DNA of 38,271 nt, taken from JAVEYA01 sp034003745 (GTDB lineage Bacteria; Bacillota; Peptococcia; DRI-13; PHAD01). A model generated the notes under the pieces. That model was not told the DNA's origin and searched no databases. It was given only the letters and a program-made list of their open reading frames with translations. The position numbers were made by a program, and so were the translations under genes. The DNA is taken from NCBI GenBank assembly GCA_034003745.1, contig JAVEYA010000012.1:1-38271 (forward strand). Direction: 5' to 3'. Of the stretch, positions 8,617 to 16,897 are shown piece by piece. Numbering within the stretch: position 1 is the stretch's first letter; each line of letters starts with the position of its first letter.

Positions 8617-9639
8617 TTAAGTATCTTTTCCCTGTCTTGCCAGCCGGAACACCGGCCGGATTTCGCCCACTGTCTCTTTACGGTAATTATATAATTCAGG
8701 CCGGGCCTGCCGCGACAGACGGGCATATTCTTCCTCCGTCAGCAAATCCAGCTGCCGCAGCGTCTCGATGATGACCGGGTTTACGGCGCGCGCACTGCCG
8801 TCTTCTATCTTCAGCACGATGCCCCAGCCTTTTTCAGGCACGCCCACACAGAAAATCCCTTCGTTACCGTCCTTGGCCAAAAATTTCCGCCCAGTCTCCT
8901 GCAACAAGTGAGTGGTAAAGCGCCCCGTTCCGGCGATGACCCGGGGATAGCCGATCATGGCTTCCTGTAAGGCATAACAGGCTTTTTGGCGAGGGGTCTC
9001 CAAAGAAGACGGGTCAGCCCAGCGGGCATACATATAGGCCATTGTCTCTACGGGCATGCCAAAAACCGGCACGCCGCACCCGTCGCTGCCCCGCCTGATG
9101 GCGGAAACCGGCAGGCCCGCCAGATCGGCGATGGTCTCCAGCATTAGTCGCTGTACCGGATGCTCCGGCAAAAAATAGCCCTCCACAGAGAAGCCCAAAT
9201 GCTTGGCCACCGCCAGCATACCGCCATGCTTTCCCGAACAGACGCAATGATATACCCCGGGTGCTTGTCCCGCAGCCTTCAGCCGGTTGGCGGTTTCTTT
9301 ATGCAACGGGGTATGTGTCCCGCACTGCAGGGTTGTTTCATCCAAACCCAGTTTGCTCATAAGCTGCCGGCCGATTCGTACGTGCTCATCTTCTCCGGAA
9401 TGGGAGGCCATCATTAAAGCCAGTTCTTCCGGAATAAGGCCGAAACGCTCCGCCGCTCCTGTTTCCAGTACGGTCAAAGCCTGCAGAGGCTTGGCCCCCG
9501 AGCGCATAAAGGTAAGCTCAGTCGGGTTCCCGGCCCAGGCGATGTTTCGTCCGGCAGCATCCACGACCGCGATAATACCGCGGTGCACGCTCTCCGTAAT
9601 TCCTCCTCTGGTCACTTCAGCCAAAATTGCTGAATCCAT
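8617..9639 (-). CDS. L-asparaginase, Rhizobium-type (asparaginase II family)
   Basis: 340 residues matching the thermolabile Rhizobium etli type asparaginase family (Pfam Asparaginase_II), which is unrelated to the E. coli AnsA/AnsB enzymes. It would hydrolyse L-asparagine to aspartate and ammonia in the cytoplasm. The family signatures are visible: VHRGIIAVVDAAGR, FMRSGAKPLQAL with the conserved SxK, MASHSGEDEHV, CSGKHGGMLA with conserved Cys and Lys, and RGSDGCGVPVFGMPV. No signal peptide is seen. It lies 27 bases after a glutamine-amidotransferase-like hydrolase gene and ahead of an amidohydrolase gene. The family assignment is firm, whereas the physiological substrate is inferred. Confidence 0.92.
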   Translation of the reverse strand: MDSAILAEVTRGGITESVHRGIIAVVDAAGRNIAWAGNPTELTFMRSGAKPLQALTVLETGAAERFGLIPEELALMMASHSGEDEHVRIGRQLMSKLGLDETTLQCGTHTPLHKETANRLKAAGQAPGVYHCVCSGKHGGMLAVAKHLGFSVEGYFLPEHPVQRLMLETIADLAGLPVSAIRRGSDGCGVPVFGMPVETMAYMYARWADPSSLETPRQKACYALQEAMIGYPRVIAGTGRFTTHLLQETGRKFLAKDGNEGIFCVGVPEKGWGIVLKIEDGSARAVNPVIIETLRQLDLLTEEEYARLSRQARPELYNYRKETVGEIRPVFRLARQGKDT

Positions 9640-9666
9640 GCTGTAATCCCTGCCTTTTTAAATTTT

Positions 9667-10377
9667 CTATCCTTTAATGCGAGATGCTGAAACTTCTTCC
9701 ACAAAAGCGGCAAAGAGTTTACGCGAGGCGGCGTCAACCAGATAGGTACACTCAGGATGCCACTGTACGCCCAGGAAAAAGGCCTCCCCTTCCGCTTCCA
9801 GGGCCTCAACCAGGCCGTCTTTACTATGGGCGGTCACCTGCAGGCCCTGGGCAATTTGGTTGACGGCCTGATGATGATAGCTGTTCACCCGCAGCGTCTT
9901 GGTTCCCAAAATTTTACCCAGGCAGCTGCCCGCAGCCACATCCACCTGGTGAACGGCGTGGGTCCGCGGGGCTTTCTGATTGTGCATCAGTACGGTCAGA
10001 TGACCGATATCCTGATGCAGCGTACCGCCTAAAGCCACATTTAAGAGCTGAATCCCCCGGCAGATTCCCAGTACAGGTTTTTTCCCCCGCCAGGCCAGCT
10101 CTGCCAGCCGCAATTCAAAGGCATCGCGCTTGGGCGTAATTTCGCCCAGCGCCGCGACGGGCTCCTCCCCGAAATAGCCGGGGTCAATATCGTCGCCGCC
10201 GGAAAAAAGCAGACCGTCTACGATTTGGTAATAGCTCTCCGCCAACTCCGGAGGCGCCGCCGGCAACAGAACCGGAATACCCCCCGACCCGGCAATGGCC
10301 CGGACATATTCTTCGTGCAGCAGATGTCTCTGCTCCGACTCCCGCCAGCCGCAGGTGATCCCGATTCGGCAACGCAT
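9667..10377 (-). CDS. Gamma-glutamyl-gamma-aminobutyrate hydrolase family protein (peptidase C26)
   Basis: 236 residues of the class I glutamine amidotransferase-like fold, C26 branch, related to PuuD. The nucleophile elbow is PVLGICRGIQLLN with Cys106, and the catalytic His and Glu lie in GVQWHPEC near the C-terminus. LLFSGGDDIDPGYFGEEP and RDAFELRLAE are family-typical. These enzymes cut gamma-glutamyl amide bonds, for example in gamma-glutamyl-GABA or related spermidine products. No other putrescine genes are here, so the substrate is open. The ATG follows AGGAG by 9 bases. It is the first gene of the run down to tsaD and has its own promoter. Confidence 0.92.
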   Translation of the reverse strand: MRCRIGITCGWRESEQRHLLHEEYVRAIAGSGGIPVLLPAAPPELAESYYQIVDGLLFSGGDDIDPGYFGEEPVAALGEITPKRDAFELRLAELAWRGKKPVLGICRGIQLLNVALGGTLHQDIGHLTVLMHNQKAPRTHAVHQVDVAAGSCLGKILGTKTLRVNSYHHQAVNQIAQGLQVTAHSKDGLVEALEAEGEAFFLGVQWHPECTYLVDAASRKLFAAFVEEVSASRIKG

Positions 10378-10408
10378 CCGAACACTCCTTTGACAATGCT
10401 ATCTCTAT

Positions 10409-10438
10409 ATTCTATGTCTCTGACGCGTTTATTGTTAA
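10409..10438 (-). promoter_or_regulatory. Probable promoter for the puuD-like to tsaD run
   Basis: On the minus strand TTAACA (10438-10433) and TAGAAT (10414-10409) are 18 bases apart, in the 130-base gap after the endoA terminator and about 30 bases upstream of the puuD-like start. The boxes are decent but not perfect. Confidence 0.5.
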
Positions 10439-10442
10439 TAGT

Positions 10443-10464
10443 AAAAAGAACGAGTTTGACTCGT
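10443..10464 (-). terminator. Rho-independent terminator after endoA
   Basis: ACGAGT (10464-10459 on the minus strand reads ACGAGT), loop CAA, ACTCGT, then TCTTTTT at 10449-10443. It lies about 45 bases after the endoA stop and separates the cda-alr-endoA run from the next operon. Confidence 0.75.
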
Positions 10465-10507
10465 CCGTTTTAAAAGAATCTATACTGAATAGGGGGTAAC
10501 CTATGTA

Positions 10508-10858
10508 TTATAACTCCACTAAACCCAGACTTATTTCCAGCGCCTGATTTACTTTTCCCATCAGTTCCTCATCCAGGGAGGAGATTTTCTCTCTTAACCG
10601 GCGCTTGTCGATGGTCCGGACCTGTTCAGCCAGAATCAGCGAATTCTTTTCCAAATTGCACTGCTCGCAGGATAACTCCACATGGGTGGGTAATTTGGCT
10701 TTGTCCACCTGGCTGGTAATGGCCAGCACGATGGTGGTGGGGCTGTACTGATTGCCGATATCATTCTGGACCACCAGAACAGGGCGCACTCCGCCCTGCT
10801 CGGAACCAATCACAGGGCTCAAATCCGCATAATAAATATCGCCTCTTTTGATTGACAT
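10508..10858 (-). CDS. ndoA: EndoA/MazF-type mRNA interferase toxin
   Basis: 116 residues, the same size as B. subtilis EndoA (MazF, PemK family), a ribonuclease that cuts mRNA at a short sequence and is held in check by its antitoxin. The family is clear from RGDIYYADLSPVIGSEQGG, the Arg in VRPVLVVQND, and the Thr in TTIVLAITSQ, the last two corresponding to the catalytic Arg and Thr. The ATG at 10858 shares its first base with the antitoxin TGA (TGATG), so the pair is coupled. The frame could be opened slightly further upstream, but the MSIKRGD start fits the family. Genes acpS, nnr and alr precede it, as in Bacillus. Confidence 0.97.
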   Translation of the reverse strand: MSIKRGDIYYADLSPVIGSEQGGVRPVLVVQNDIGNQYSPTTIVLAITSQVDKAKLPTHVELSCEQCNLEKNSLILAEQVRTIDKRRLREKISSLDEELMGKVNQALEISLGLVEL

Positions 10859-11133
10859 CAGCAACACTCCACAAATTTGCTTTCCACGGTAACTCTCACT
10901 TCTTCCTCACATCCGAAGGCTTCCTGGCATAAAAAAAGATTAATGCTTGCCATTTCCAGATAGCCTCTGCGCATCTCTTCCCTCAGCCGGATTCTTCTTT
11001 TTTCTTTCAGGTAGAAGCGCATCGCCTCCCTGATCACTTCGCTGCGGTTCTTGTTTTCGATATCGATGATATCATTAACCTCTTTGAGCAACGATACCGG
11101 CAAGGATATGATGATGCGTTTGCTGTCCGCCAC
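10858..11133 (-). CDS. ndoAI: EndoAI/MazE-type ribbon-helix-helix antitoxin
   Basis: 91 residues from a GTG at 11133 placed 8 bases after AGGAG; the frame is open to 11181 but the shorter form matches the about 93-residue B. subtilis EndoAI. The N-terminal half is a ribbon-helix-helix DNA-binding fold (KRIIISLPVSLLKEVNDII, then NRSEVIREAMRFYL). The middle RLREEMRRGYLEMASINL is the conserved toxin-binding stretch of this family. It should block EndoA and repress the pair's own promoter. The last residues end in two adjacent cysteines, which I do not recall as a family feature. Confidence 0.93.
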   Translation of the reverse strand: MADSKRIIISLPVSLLKEVNDIIDIENKNRSEVIREAMRFYLKEKRRIRLREEMRRGYLEMASINLFLCQEAFGCEEEVRVTVESKFVECC

Positions 11134-11195
11134 TAAACCCACTCCTATCACAATCAACAGTAAGCCTATTCTACTTTCCATAAAACCACTACTTA

Positions 11196-11225
11196 ATTAT
11201 ATATATTTTGAGTATATCTAGTCAA
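11196..11225 (-). promoter_or_regulatory. Promoter of the endoAI-endoA pair
   Basis: TTGACT (11225-11220) and TATAAT (11201-11196) are 18 bases apart on the minus strand, within the 117-base gap between alr and the antitoxin gene. The AT-rich spacer contains ATATA/TATAT dyads that could be an antitoxin operator, and a 10-bp palindrome ATCCGCGGAT lies just upstream (11233-11242). This lets the toxin-antitoxin pair be transcribed independently of alr. Confidence 0.65.
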
Positions 11226-11250
11226 TATATACATCCGCGGATATCCATGA

Positions 11251-12390
11251 TTATTCCTGGTAAAACCTAGGTATCCGTCCTGAAATCATGCAGACGATCT
11301 CATAATTTATAGTGCCCAAAACCTGCGCTATTTCATCAACCGAAATAAAATCTGCGCCGTCTGTACCCAGCAGGGTGACAATAGCGCCTACTTTCAGCTC
11401 TTGCGGAACAGCTGTGGCGTTAAACATCATCTGGTCCATACAAATCCTGCCTACCAAAGGAATGCGCCGGCCAAAGACTAAGGCCTGCCCTTTGTTGGAT
11501 AAGAGCCGGGAATAGCCGTCCGCATATCCCAAAGGCAGCGTAATAATCACCGATTCCTCCGGCGCCTGATAGATGCCGCCATAACTAACGGGCGTATCTT
11601 TAGGCACTTTCTTAACATGGGCAATGCGGGCCTTCCAACCGACAGCCTGTCGCAATTCCACTTTGCTTAAATCCACTTCGTCGGAAGGTTTCAGCCCATA
11701 CAGCATAATGCCGGGACGCACCATATCGAAATACGCTTCAGGACAGTCAATAATGGCGGCGGAATTGGCGGCATGTTTTAATTTAAAGCGAAAGCCCGAT
11801 TTTTCTTCCACCCGGACTATAAATGAATGAAACAGCGCCAGCTGTTTTTGCGTAAAAGTTTTATCTTTTTCATCCGCTTTGGCCAGATGGGTAAAAACAC
11901 CTTCGACATTCAGCCCGGGCAATTCGAGTATCCTAAGCGCCTCCTCCAGGCCGCGTTCTCCCGGAAGAAGACCAATCCGGCTCATCCCGGTGTCCACTTT
12001 GAGATGGACGGTTATTTTCCGGCCCTGCCCGGCTACACTCGAAAGTTCTCGAGCTTCCTGCAGGGAGTAGACGGTTAGCGCGATATCCTGTTCCAGCGCC
12101 TGCCGGTACAACTCCGGCGGCGTCCAGCCCAGAATCAGAATCGGTTTCCGGATGTCGGCCTCCCGCAGTTGAACAGCTTCCTGCAGCAGCGCCACGCCGA
12201 AGCGCTCCGCCCCCGCTGCATCCAAAACATGCGCCACCTCGGCGGCGCCGTGGCCATAGGCGTTCGCTTTGACCACTGCCATAACCTGTACCTGGGGACC
12301 AACCAGACGCCGGACCTCATTAAAATTATGGCGGATATTCTTTAAATTTATTTCAACCCAAACAGGTCTTGATGGGGGATTGGAATGCAT
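11251..12390 (-). CDS. alr: Alanine racemase
   Basis: 379 residues, the standard length. Alr converts L- to D-alanine with pyridoxal phosphate, feeding peptidoglycan synthesis. The PLP lysine is in VVKANAYGHG (Lys41). RPGIMLYGL, the VSYGG segment with the second catalytic Tyr, LPLGYADGYSR and GRICMDQMM are all present. It follows nnrD/E by 26 bases and precedes the endoAI-endoA pair, matching the acpS-ydcC-alr-ndoAI-ndoA neighbourhood of Bacillus with nnr in place of the lipoprotein gene. The first ten residues before WVEINLKNI are poorly conserved, so a slightly different start is possible. Confidence 0.97.
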   Translation of the reverse strand: MHSNPPSRPVWVEINLKNIRHNFNEVRRLVGPQVQVMAVVKANAYGHGAAEVAHVLDAAGAERFGVALLQEAVQLREADIRKPILILGWTPPELYRQALEQDIALTVYSLQEARELSSVAGQGRKITVHLKVDTGMSRIGLLPGERGLEEALRILELPGLNVEGVFTHLAKADEKDKTFTQKQLALFHSFIVRVEEKSGFRFKLKHAANSAAIIDCPEAYFDMVRPGIMLYGLKPSDEVDLSKVELRQAVGWKARIAHVKKVPKDTPVSYGGIYQAPEESVIITLPLGYADGYSRLLSNKGQALVFGRRIPLVGRICMDQMMFNATAVPQELKVGAIVTLLGTDGADFISVDEIAQVLGTINYEIVCMISGRIPRFYQE

Positions 12391-12416
12391 ATGCAGGCCT
12401 CCCGGACAGCTCTTTC

Positions 12417-13970
12417 TTAGTCTTCTTCAATGCTTCGCAAAGCATACGGCAGCATCTCCAGAACATCTGTGGCCATAACGCCCCGCATACCCAGCTTTGC
12501 GGCCGCCAAATCACCGGCCAGGCCATGCACATACACGCCCAAATACGCAGCCTGCGCCGGGCTGACACCCTGAGCGATGAAGCCGCTAATCAGGCCGGCC
12601 AGGATATCGCCGGTACCTGCGGTAGCCAGTGCGGGGCAGCCGGTGGAATTGATATACGCCGTTCCTTCCGGCAGCGCCGTAACGGTGGCCGCACCCTTCA
12701 ACACTACAATAGCCTGAAGCGACTCCGCCGCCAGCACCGCCGCGCTAACGCGGTCCTGCTGCACATCCTCGGTAGAAATCCCCAGGAGTCTGGCCATCTC
12801 ACCGGGATGGGGCGTCAGAATAACAGGCGCTTTGGCGTTCTGCAAGATTTCCGGATTAAGCGCCAGGACATTCAGCCCATCGGCATCGATGACCAGCGGC
12901 GCCTCCGCCTCTTCTACCAGCTTCTCAAGAATTGCCCGGACGGATTCTGTCGCGGAAAGACCCGGTCCAAAGACAATCGCCTGCCTATTCTTAAGCTGTT
13001 GCCGGATCACCGGCCAGGCCTCGGCGTCAATACTCTGTTGATCGGTTTCCGCCACGCCCCGGGTGATCACTTCGGGAAAAACCGCGTCAAAGGATGCGGC
13101 TAAAGAATACGGCAGGCATGCGGTGACCATGCCTGCACCGGCGCGGAACGCCGCCTTGGAGGCAAAATGAGCCGCCCCGGTCATACCGGCGGAACCGGCG
13201 ATGACCAGAACATGTCCAAAACTGTTCTTATGGCCCTGCCAATTAAGGGGAGGCAGGATACCCCTGACAAAATCAAAATTTACATAATATTCTTCCCGTT
13301 TCAATTCCGCGATAGCTTCCCGGGGCAGAGAAATTCCGGCCACCTCTAACCGGCCGGCGTATTCTTTGCCGGGGAACACCACCAAACCTCGTTTGATCCA
13401 TGTAAAGGTGACGGTATCATCTGCCCGGATGCAGCAATCCTCAATTCTGCCCGTATCCGCTTCCAGCCCGGAGGGCGTATCGATGGCCAGCACCGATGGC
13501 TTGCTTTCATTTACGGCGTGAATAACCCGGCAGATCTTTTGTTCCGGTTTACCCCGAAAGCCGGTGCCGAAGATCCCGTCAATGACCAGATCGCATTGAT
13601 TCAAACGCAGCTTGAACAAATAGAAGCTGTTCTCATCATTTAAGATATGCCATTTTAAGCCCTGCTTCTCCACCAGATGCCAGTTCTCCAGCGCATCGGG
13701 ACTAAACGCCTCGGGAGGAAAAAGCAAAAACAGCCTGACCTCGGCGGACATCTCCGCAAGACGTCTGGCCGCAACCAAGGCATCGCCTCCGTTATTGCCT
13801 TTGCCGGCCAGAACAATGATCTGGCGGCCGGAAAGTTCTCCCAGGATTTTTTCCGCTTTTCTGACTACCGCCCCGCCCGCGTTTTCCATCAGGAGGAGCG
13901 ACGGCACGCCATATTCCTGGATAGCCCATTTTTCCAGTTTTCTCATTTCACTGCCCGTAATCAATCTCAT
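12417..13970 (-). CDS. nnr: Bifunctional NAD(P)H-hydrate epimerase / ADP-dependent dehydratase
   Basis: 517 residues, a fusion of YjeF-N (about 1-215) and the ribokinase-like carbohydrate kinase domain (about 225-510). Together they repair hydrated NADH and NADPH: the first part epimerises R and S forms and the second dehydrates the S form using ADP. Seen in the first part are AGKGNNGGDALVAARRL, LVIDGIFGTGFRG and AIDTPSGLEADTG. Seen in the second are GHVLVIAGSAGMTGAA, VIDADGLNVLA, LTPHPGEMARLLG and the catalytic-region ATAGTGDILAGLI. It begins 8 bases after acpS and is followed by alr. Both domains look intact. Confidence 0.97.
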   Translation of the reverse strand: MRLITGSEMRKLEKWAIQEYGVPSLLLMENAGGAVVRKAEKILGELSGRQIIVLAGKGNNGGDALVAARRLAEMSAEVRLFLLFPPEAFSPDALENWHLVEKQGLKWHILNDENSFYLFKLRLNQCDLVIDGIFGTGFRGKPEQKICRVIHAVNESKPSVLAIDTPSGLEADTGRIEDCCIRADDTVTFTWIKRGLVVFPGKEYAGRLEVAGISLPREAIAELKREEYYVNFDFVRGILPPLNWQGHKNSFGHVLVIAGSAGMTGAAHFASKAAFRAGAGMVTACLPYSLAASFDAVFPEVITRGVAETDQQSIDAEAWPVIRQQLKNRQAIVFGPGLSATESVRAILEKLVEEAEAPLVIDADGLNVLALNPEILQNAKAPVILTPHPGEMARLLGISTEDVQQDRVSAAVLAAESLQAIVVLKGAATVTALPEGTAYINSTGCPALATAGTGDILAGLISGFIAQGVSPAQAAYLGVYVHGLAGDLAAAKLGMRGVMATDVLEMLPYALRSIEED

Positions 13971-13978
13971 TTTGGCGC

Positions 13979-14341
13979 CTACTCTCCGATGGCTACTGCC
14001 ATCGCGTAATCACGACTGTGGGATATACTTATTTTTATTGCGCTAATCCCTTTTTCGCGCATACACTTCTCCACGGCCTGGCTGAACTCTACCTGGGGCG
14101 CGCCCAGTTCGTCCGGAAGGATCTCCAGGTCGTGCCAGGATAAATTTCGCATGCCGAGACCCAAACATTTCAGGATCGCTTCCTTGGCGGCAAAACGCCC
14201 GGCTAAGAAAGGCGCGGGGTCGGTCTTCTCCCGGTAATACTCCATTTCCCGGGCGGTCAAAACCCTGACGTCAAAAGCCGGATGCCGCATCAAAGCATTC
14301 CGGATGCGCTCAATTTCAATAATATCCGCGCCTAACTGCAC
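13979..14341 (-). CDS. acpS: Holo-[acyl-carrier-protein] synthase AcpS
   Basis: 120 residues, the usual size. AcpS transfers phosphopantetheine from coenzyme A to a serine on acyl carrier protein. The magnesium-binding Asp is in LGADIIEIERI (Asp6) and the Glu in GRFAAKEAILKCLG (Glu54); LSWHDLEIL and ISISHSRDYAMAVA complete the family pattern. It starts one base after the glmM stop and is followed by nnr, so it belongs to the same transcript as cdaA through alr. Confidence 0.97.
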   Translation of the reverse strand: MQLGADIIEIERIRNALMRHPAFDVRVLTAREMEYYREKTDPAPFLAGRFAAKEAILKCLGLGMRNLSWHDLEILPDELGAPQVEFSQAVEKCMREKGISAIKISISHSRDYAMAVAIGE

Positions 14342-14342
14342 A

Positions 14343-15680
14343 TCAAAGCAACTCCTGTTGGACGATAACAGCTACCTGCTCCGCCAGTCTTTCCAATTCA
14401 TCCTTATCCGGGCCTTCCGCCATTACGCGAATCAGCGGCTCGGTGCCGGAAGCCCGGACAAACAGCCGGCCTTGGCCGGATAAGGCTTTTTCACCCGCGG
14501 CAATCGCTTCACTGATTCTGGGGTTCTCTTCCCAGCCGTTCTTATCCTTCACCCGGACATTCACCAGCACCTGGGGCAGGGTTTGCATCTGCCGGGCCAA
14601 AGCGCTTAGGGGTTTTCCGCTTTCCTTCATGACCTGCAGCAACTGCAGGGCAGTCAGAATACCGTCCCCGGTAGTGGCATGCTCCAGAAAAATGATATGC
14701 CCTGATTGCTCACCGCCCAGAATTGCGTCTGTCTCCAGCATTTTCTCCAGGACAAAGCGGTCCCCTACTTTGGTTTCAAATACGGTGATCCCCGCCGCGG
14801 CAAAGGCCTGTTTTAAGCCTAAGTTGCTCATGACGGTAACGACTATTCTTTCCCGCAGCCGCTTTTTTTGCTGCAAAGCAAGACCGCAGATAACCATAAT
14901 GACATCGCCATTGACAAGGCAGCCCTGTTCGTCAACAGCAATAACCCTGTCAGCGTCTCCGTCATGGGCGATGCCCAAGTGCGCGCCATAGTGGACCACT
15001 GCTTCCTGCAACGATTCCGGATGCGTTGAACCGCATTTCAAGTTAATATTCAGCCCGTCCGGCTGGTCGTGCAGGCTGATTACCTGCGCCCCGAGTTCCC
15101 TAAAAAGACGCGGCGCCGCCTCAAAAGCCGCTCCGTTGGCGCAGTCCACCACCACTCTCAACCCTGCAAAATCGATAGCGACGGTGCTTTTTAAGAAGGC
15201 CAGATATTTCTCCAGACCCTCGTCATATCGAATTACCCGGCCTAACAAGCTGCCGGTAGGGCGGGAAATACCCCGCAGATCCCCTGCGATCAAAGCTTCA
15301 ATCTGTTCCTCCAGAAGGTCGTCCAGTTTGAACCCCTGATGATTGAAAAACTTGATTCCGTTATCCGGGGCGGGATTATGCGAAGCGGAAATCACCACAC
15401 CGGCGCAGGCATCCAACGAGCGGGCCAGATAGGCGATGGCCGGCGTAGGGACGACTCCCGCGCTCCAGACATCCACGCCGGCGGAACAAAGACCTGCCGT
15501 TAAAGCGTTCTCCAGCATCGGTCCGGAAATTCGGGAATCCCTGCCTACTATAACTGCGGAACGGGAATCCGGCTCCTTCAGGAGGCTCCCTGCAGCCAGT
15601 CCCAATCGGAAGGCCAGCTCCGGCGTCAACTCCTCATTGGCCAAACCCCTCACCCCGTCAGTTCCGAAAAGTCTGGCCAT
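14343..15680 (-). CDS. glmM: Phosphoglucosamine mutase GlmM
   Basis: 445 residues from the ATG at 15680, which has GGAGG 8 bases upstream; five more in-frame codons reach 15695 but would contain that site. GlmM converts glucosamine-6-phosphate to glucosamine-1-phosphate on the way to UDP-GlcNAc. It begins MARLFGTDGVRG, has the phosphoserine site VISASHNP (Ser100), metal-binding HDGDADRVIAV and the substrate loop RASGTEPLIRV. Its start overlaps the cdaR end by 23 bases. The cdaA-cdaR-glmM order is conserved across Firmicutes, where GlmM and CdaR modulate CdaA activity. Confidence 0.98.
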   Translation of the reverse strand: MARLFGTDGVRGLANEELTPELAFRLGLAAGSLLKEPDSRSAVIVGRDSRISGPMLENALTAGLCSAGVDVWSAGVVPTPAIAYLARSLDACAGVVISASHNPAPDNGIKFFNHQGFKLDDLLEEQIEALIAGDLRGISRPTGSLLGRVIRYDEGLEKYLAFLKSTVAIDFAGLRVVVDCANGAAFEAAPRLFRELGAQVISLHDQPDGLNINLKCGSTHPESLQEAVVHYGAHLGIAHDGDADRVIAVDEQGCLVNGDVIMVICGLALQQKKRLRERIVVTVMSNLGLKQAFAAAGITVFETKVGDRFVLEKMLETDAILGGEQSGHIIFLEHATTGDGILTALQLLQVMKESGKPLSALARQMQTLPQVLVNVRVKDKNGWEENPRISEAIAAGEKALSGQGRLFVRASGTEPLIRVMAEGPDKDELERLAEQVAVIVQQELL

Positions 15681-16896
15681 CTGTGTTCCCTCCATTTTGC
15701 GTATTCCTGCTGATGGTTACCTCCACTTTGCCGGGTTCCACCTGAGTCACCAGAATATTTTCCGGCCCTTCCACCCTGACATCGAGTATATATGTCCCCG
15801 GAGGCCGTCCCGTTAAATCCACCAAAGCCTTCAGGCTATTCTTCAAAGCGCTTAATTGCTCCCGCGCTCCCTGTACCGTTACAGTAACGCCTGCCGGCTT
15901 GATTTGCACCGAAGTTCCCTCCGGCTGTCCGACCGTTGTCACAGCCGTCTCATACATCTGGGTAATCGGCGCCTCCACAATCTGCACCACCACTTTAATG
16001 GCAGGCTCGTACAATAGGCTGACCCCTTCGGGAGAAATCAAGCCCACCTGGGTCACCAGGTCTTCCTGTAAGCCGGTGATGTCAATCGGCTGGGTCAGGA
16101 CATGGTCGATTTTTTCCAATAAACCGTAGGATCCGGCGATCTTCACCGTTTCGGGCTCCAGCACCACCCGGTAAACCTGCCACTGGGCCTTGGGCTGCCC
16201 CACCAGAGCCGCCTTAATCGGCACCGTTTTCGTGGGGATGTTTTGAATGACCGGCACGACGACCTGCACCGTTTTCGGGTTTAATTCCAGAGTATCCGCC
16301 GAAACCTTGCCGCCGTTCTTATCCAAAAGCTCTACCGGCAAATTCAAGACCAGATTAGAGGTTGCCTGGTTTAAATCCACCGTAGCCCGGGCAGCCGCCA
16401 GATTATCCAGGATCTGCTGGGAACCGCGTATGACAACCAGCGAAGGGCTCACTTCCGGAACATAACTGGTATACCCCGGCGCAACCGAATTCTCGGTGCG
16501 GACATCTATAGCCAGCTGTTTCATGGAGATCGCATCTATCTGCAGCGTAACGTTCTTGCCTTGTTTGATATTGAGCAGTTCCACCCCGGGCGGAAGGGTC
16601 AGCCCAATCGGCAAAACAGCCTCTCCTACCTGGGCGCCGCTTAAATCAACCGCAGCTTTGATATCTTTCCCTGTTAAGGGATTCAATACGGAACTGCTGC
16701 CCCGGATGCTGACATCGATGTTTTCCGTCTTTTCTCCGATAATCAACCCTTCCGCCAGCCCGTTGTATAAAACCGGCACATTGATGGTTTTATCGGTAAC
16801 CGGATTCTGCAGGTTCGTGACATAAAACCATAACAGGACGGCCAGAACCAGCGCGGCGATTTTATATAACCAATCCTTTTTCAGGAATTCATACAT
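15658..16896 (-). CDS. cdaR: CdaA regulatory protein CdaR (YbbR domains)
   Basis: 412 residues from the ATG at 16896, one base after the cdaA stop and preceded by GGAGG; the frame is open to 16938 inside cdaA. CdaR is a membrane-anchored, extracytoplasmic modulator of the diadenylate cyclase CdaA. After a short basic start there is one membrane helix (IAALVLAVLLWFYVTNL, about 12-28), then about four YbbR repeats, recognisable by recurring P-V-x-Y-G / VTVQGAREQLS / VDLTGRPPGTY patterns. The short C-terminal tail is Asn/Gln/Gly-rich. It is translationally linked to both cdaA and glmM. Confidence 0.94.
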   Translation of the reverse strand: MYEFLKKDWLYKIAALVLAVLLWFYVTNLQNPVTDKTINVPVLYNGLAEGLIIGEKTENIDVSIRGSSSVLNPLTGKDIKAAVDLSGAQVGEAVLPIGLTLPPGVELLNIKQGKNVTLQIDAISMKQLAIDVRTENSVAPGYTSYVPEVSPSLVVIRGSQQILDNLAAARATVDLNQATSNLVLNLPVELLDKNGGKVSADTLELNPKTVQVVVPVIQNIPTKTVPIKAALVGQPKAQWQVYRVVLEPETVKIAGSYGLLEKIDHVLTQPIDITGLQEDLVTQVGLISPEGVSLLYEPAIKVVVQIVEAPITQMYETAVTTVGQPEGTSVQIKPAGVTVTVQGAREQLSALKNSLKALVDLTGRPPGTYILDVRVEGPENILVTQVEPGKVEVTISRNTQNGGNTDGQTFRN

Positions 16897-16897
16897 T

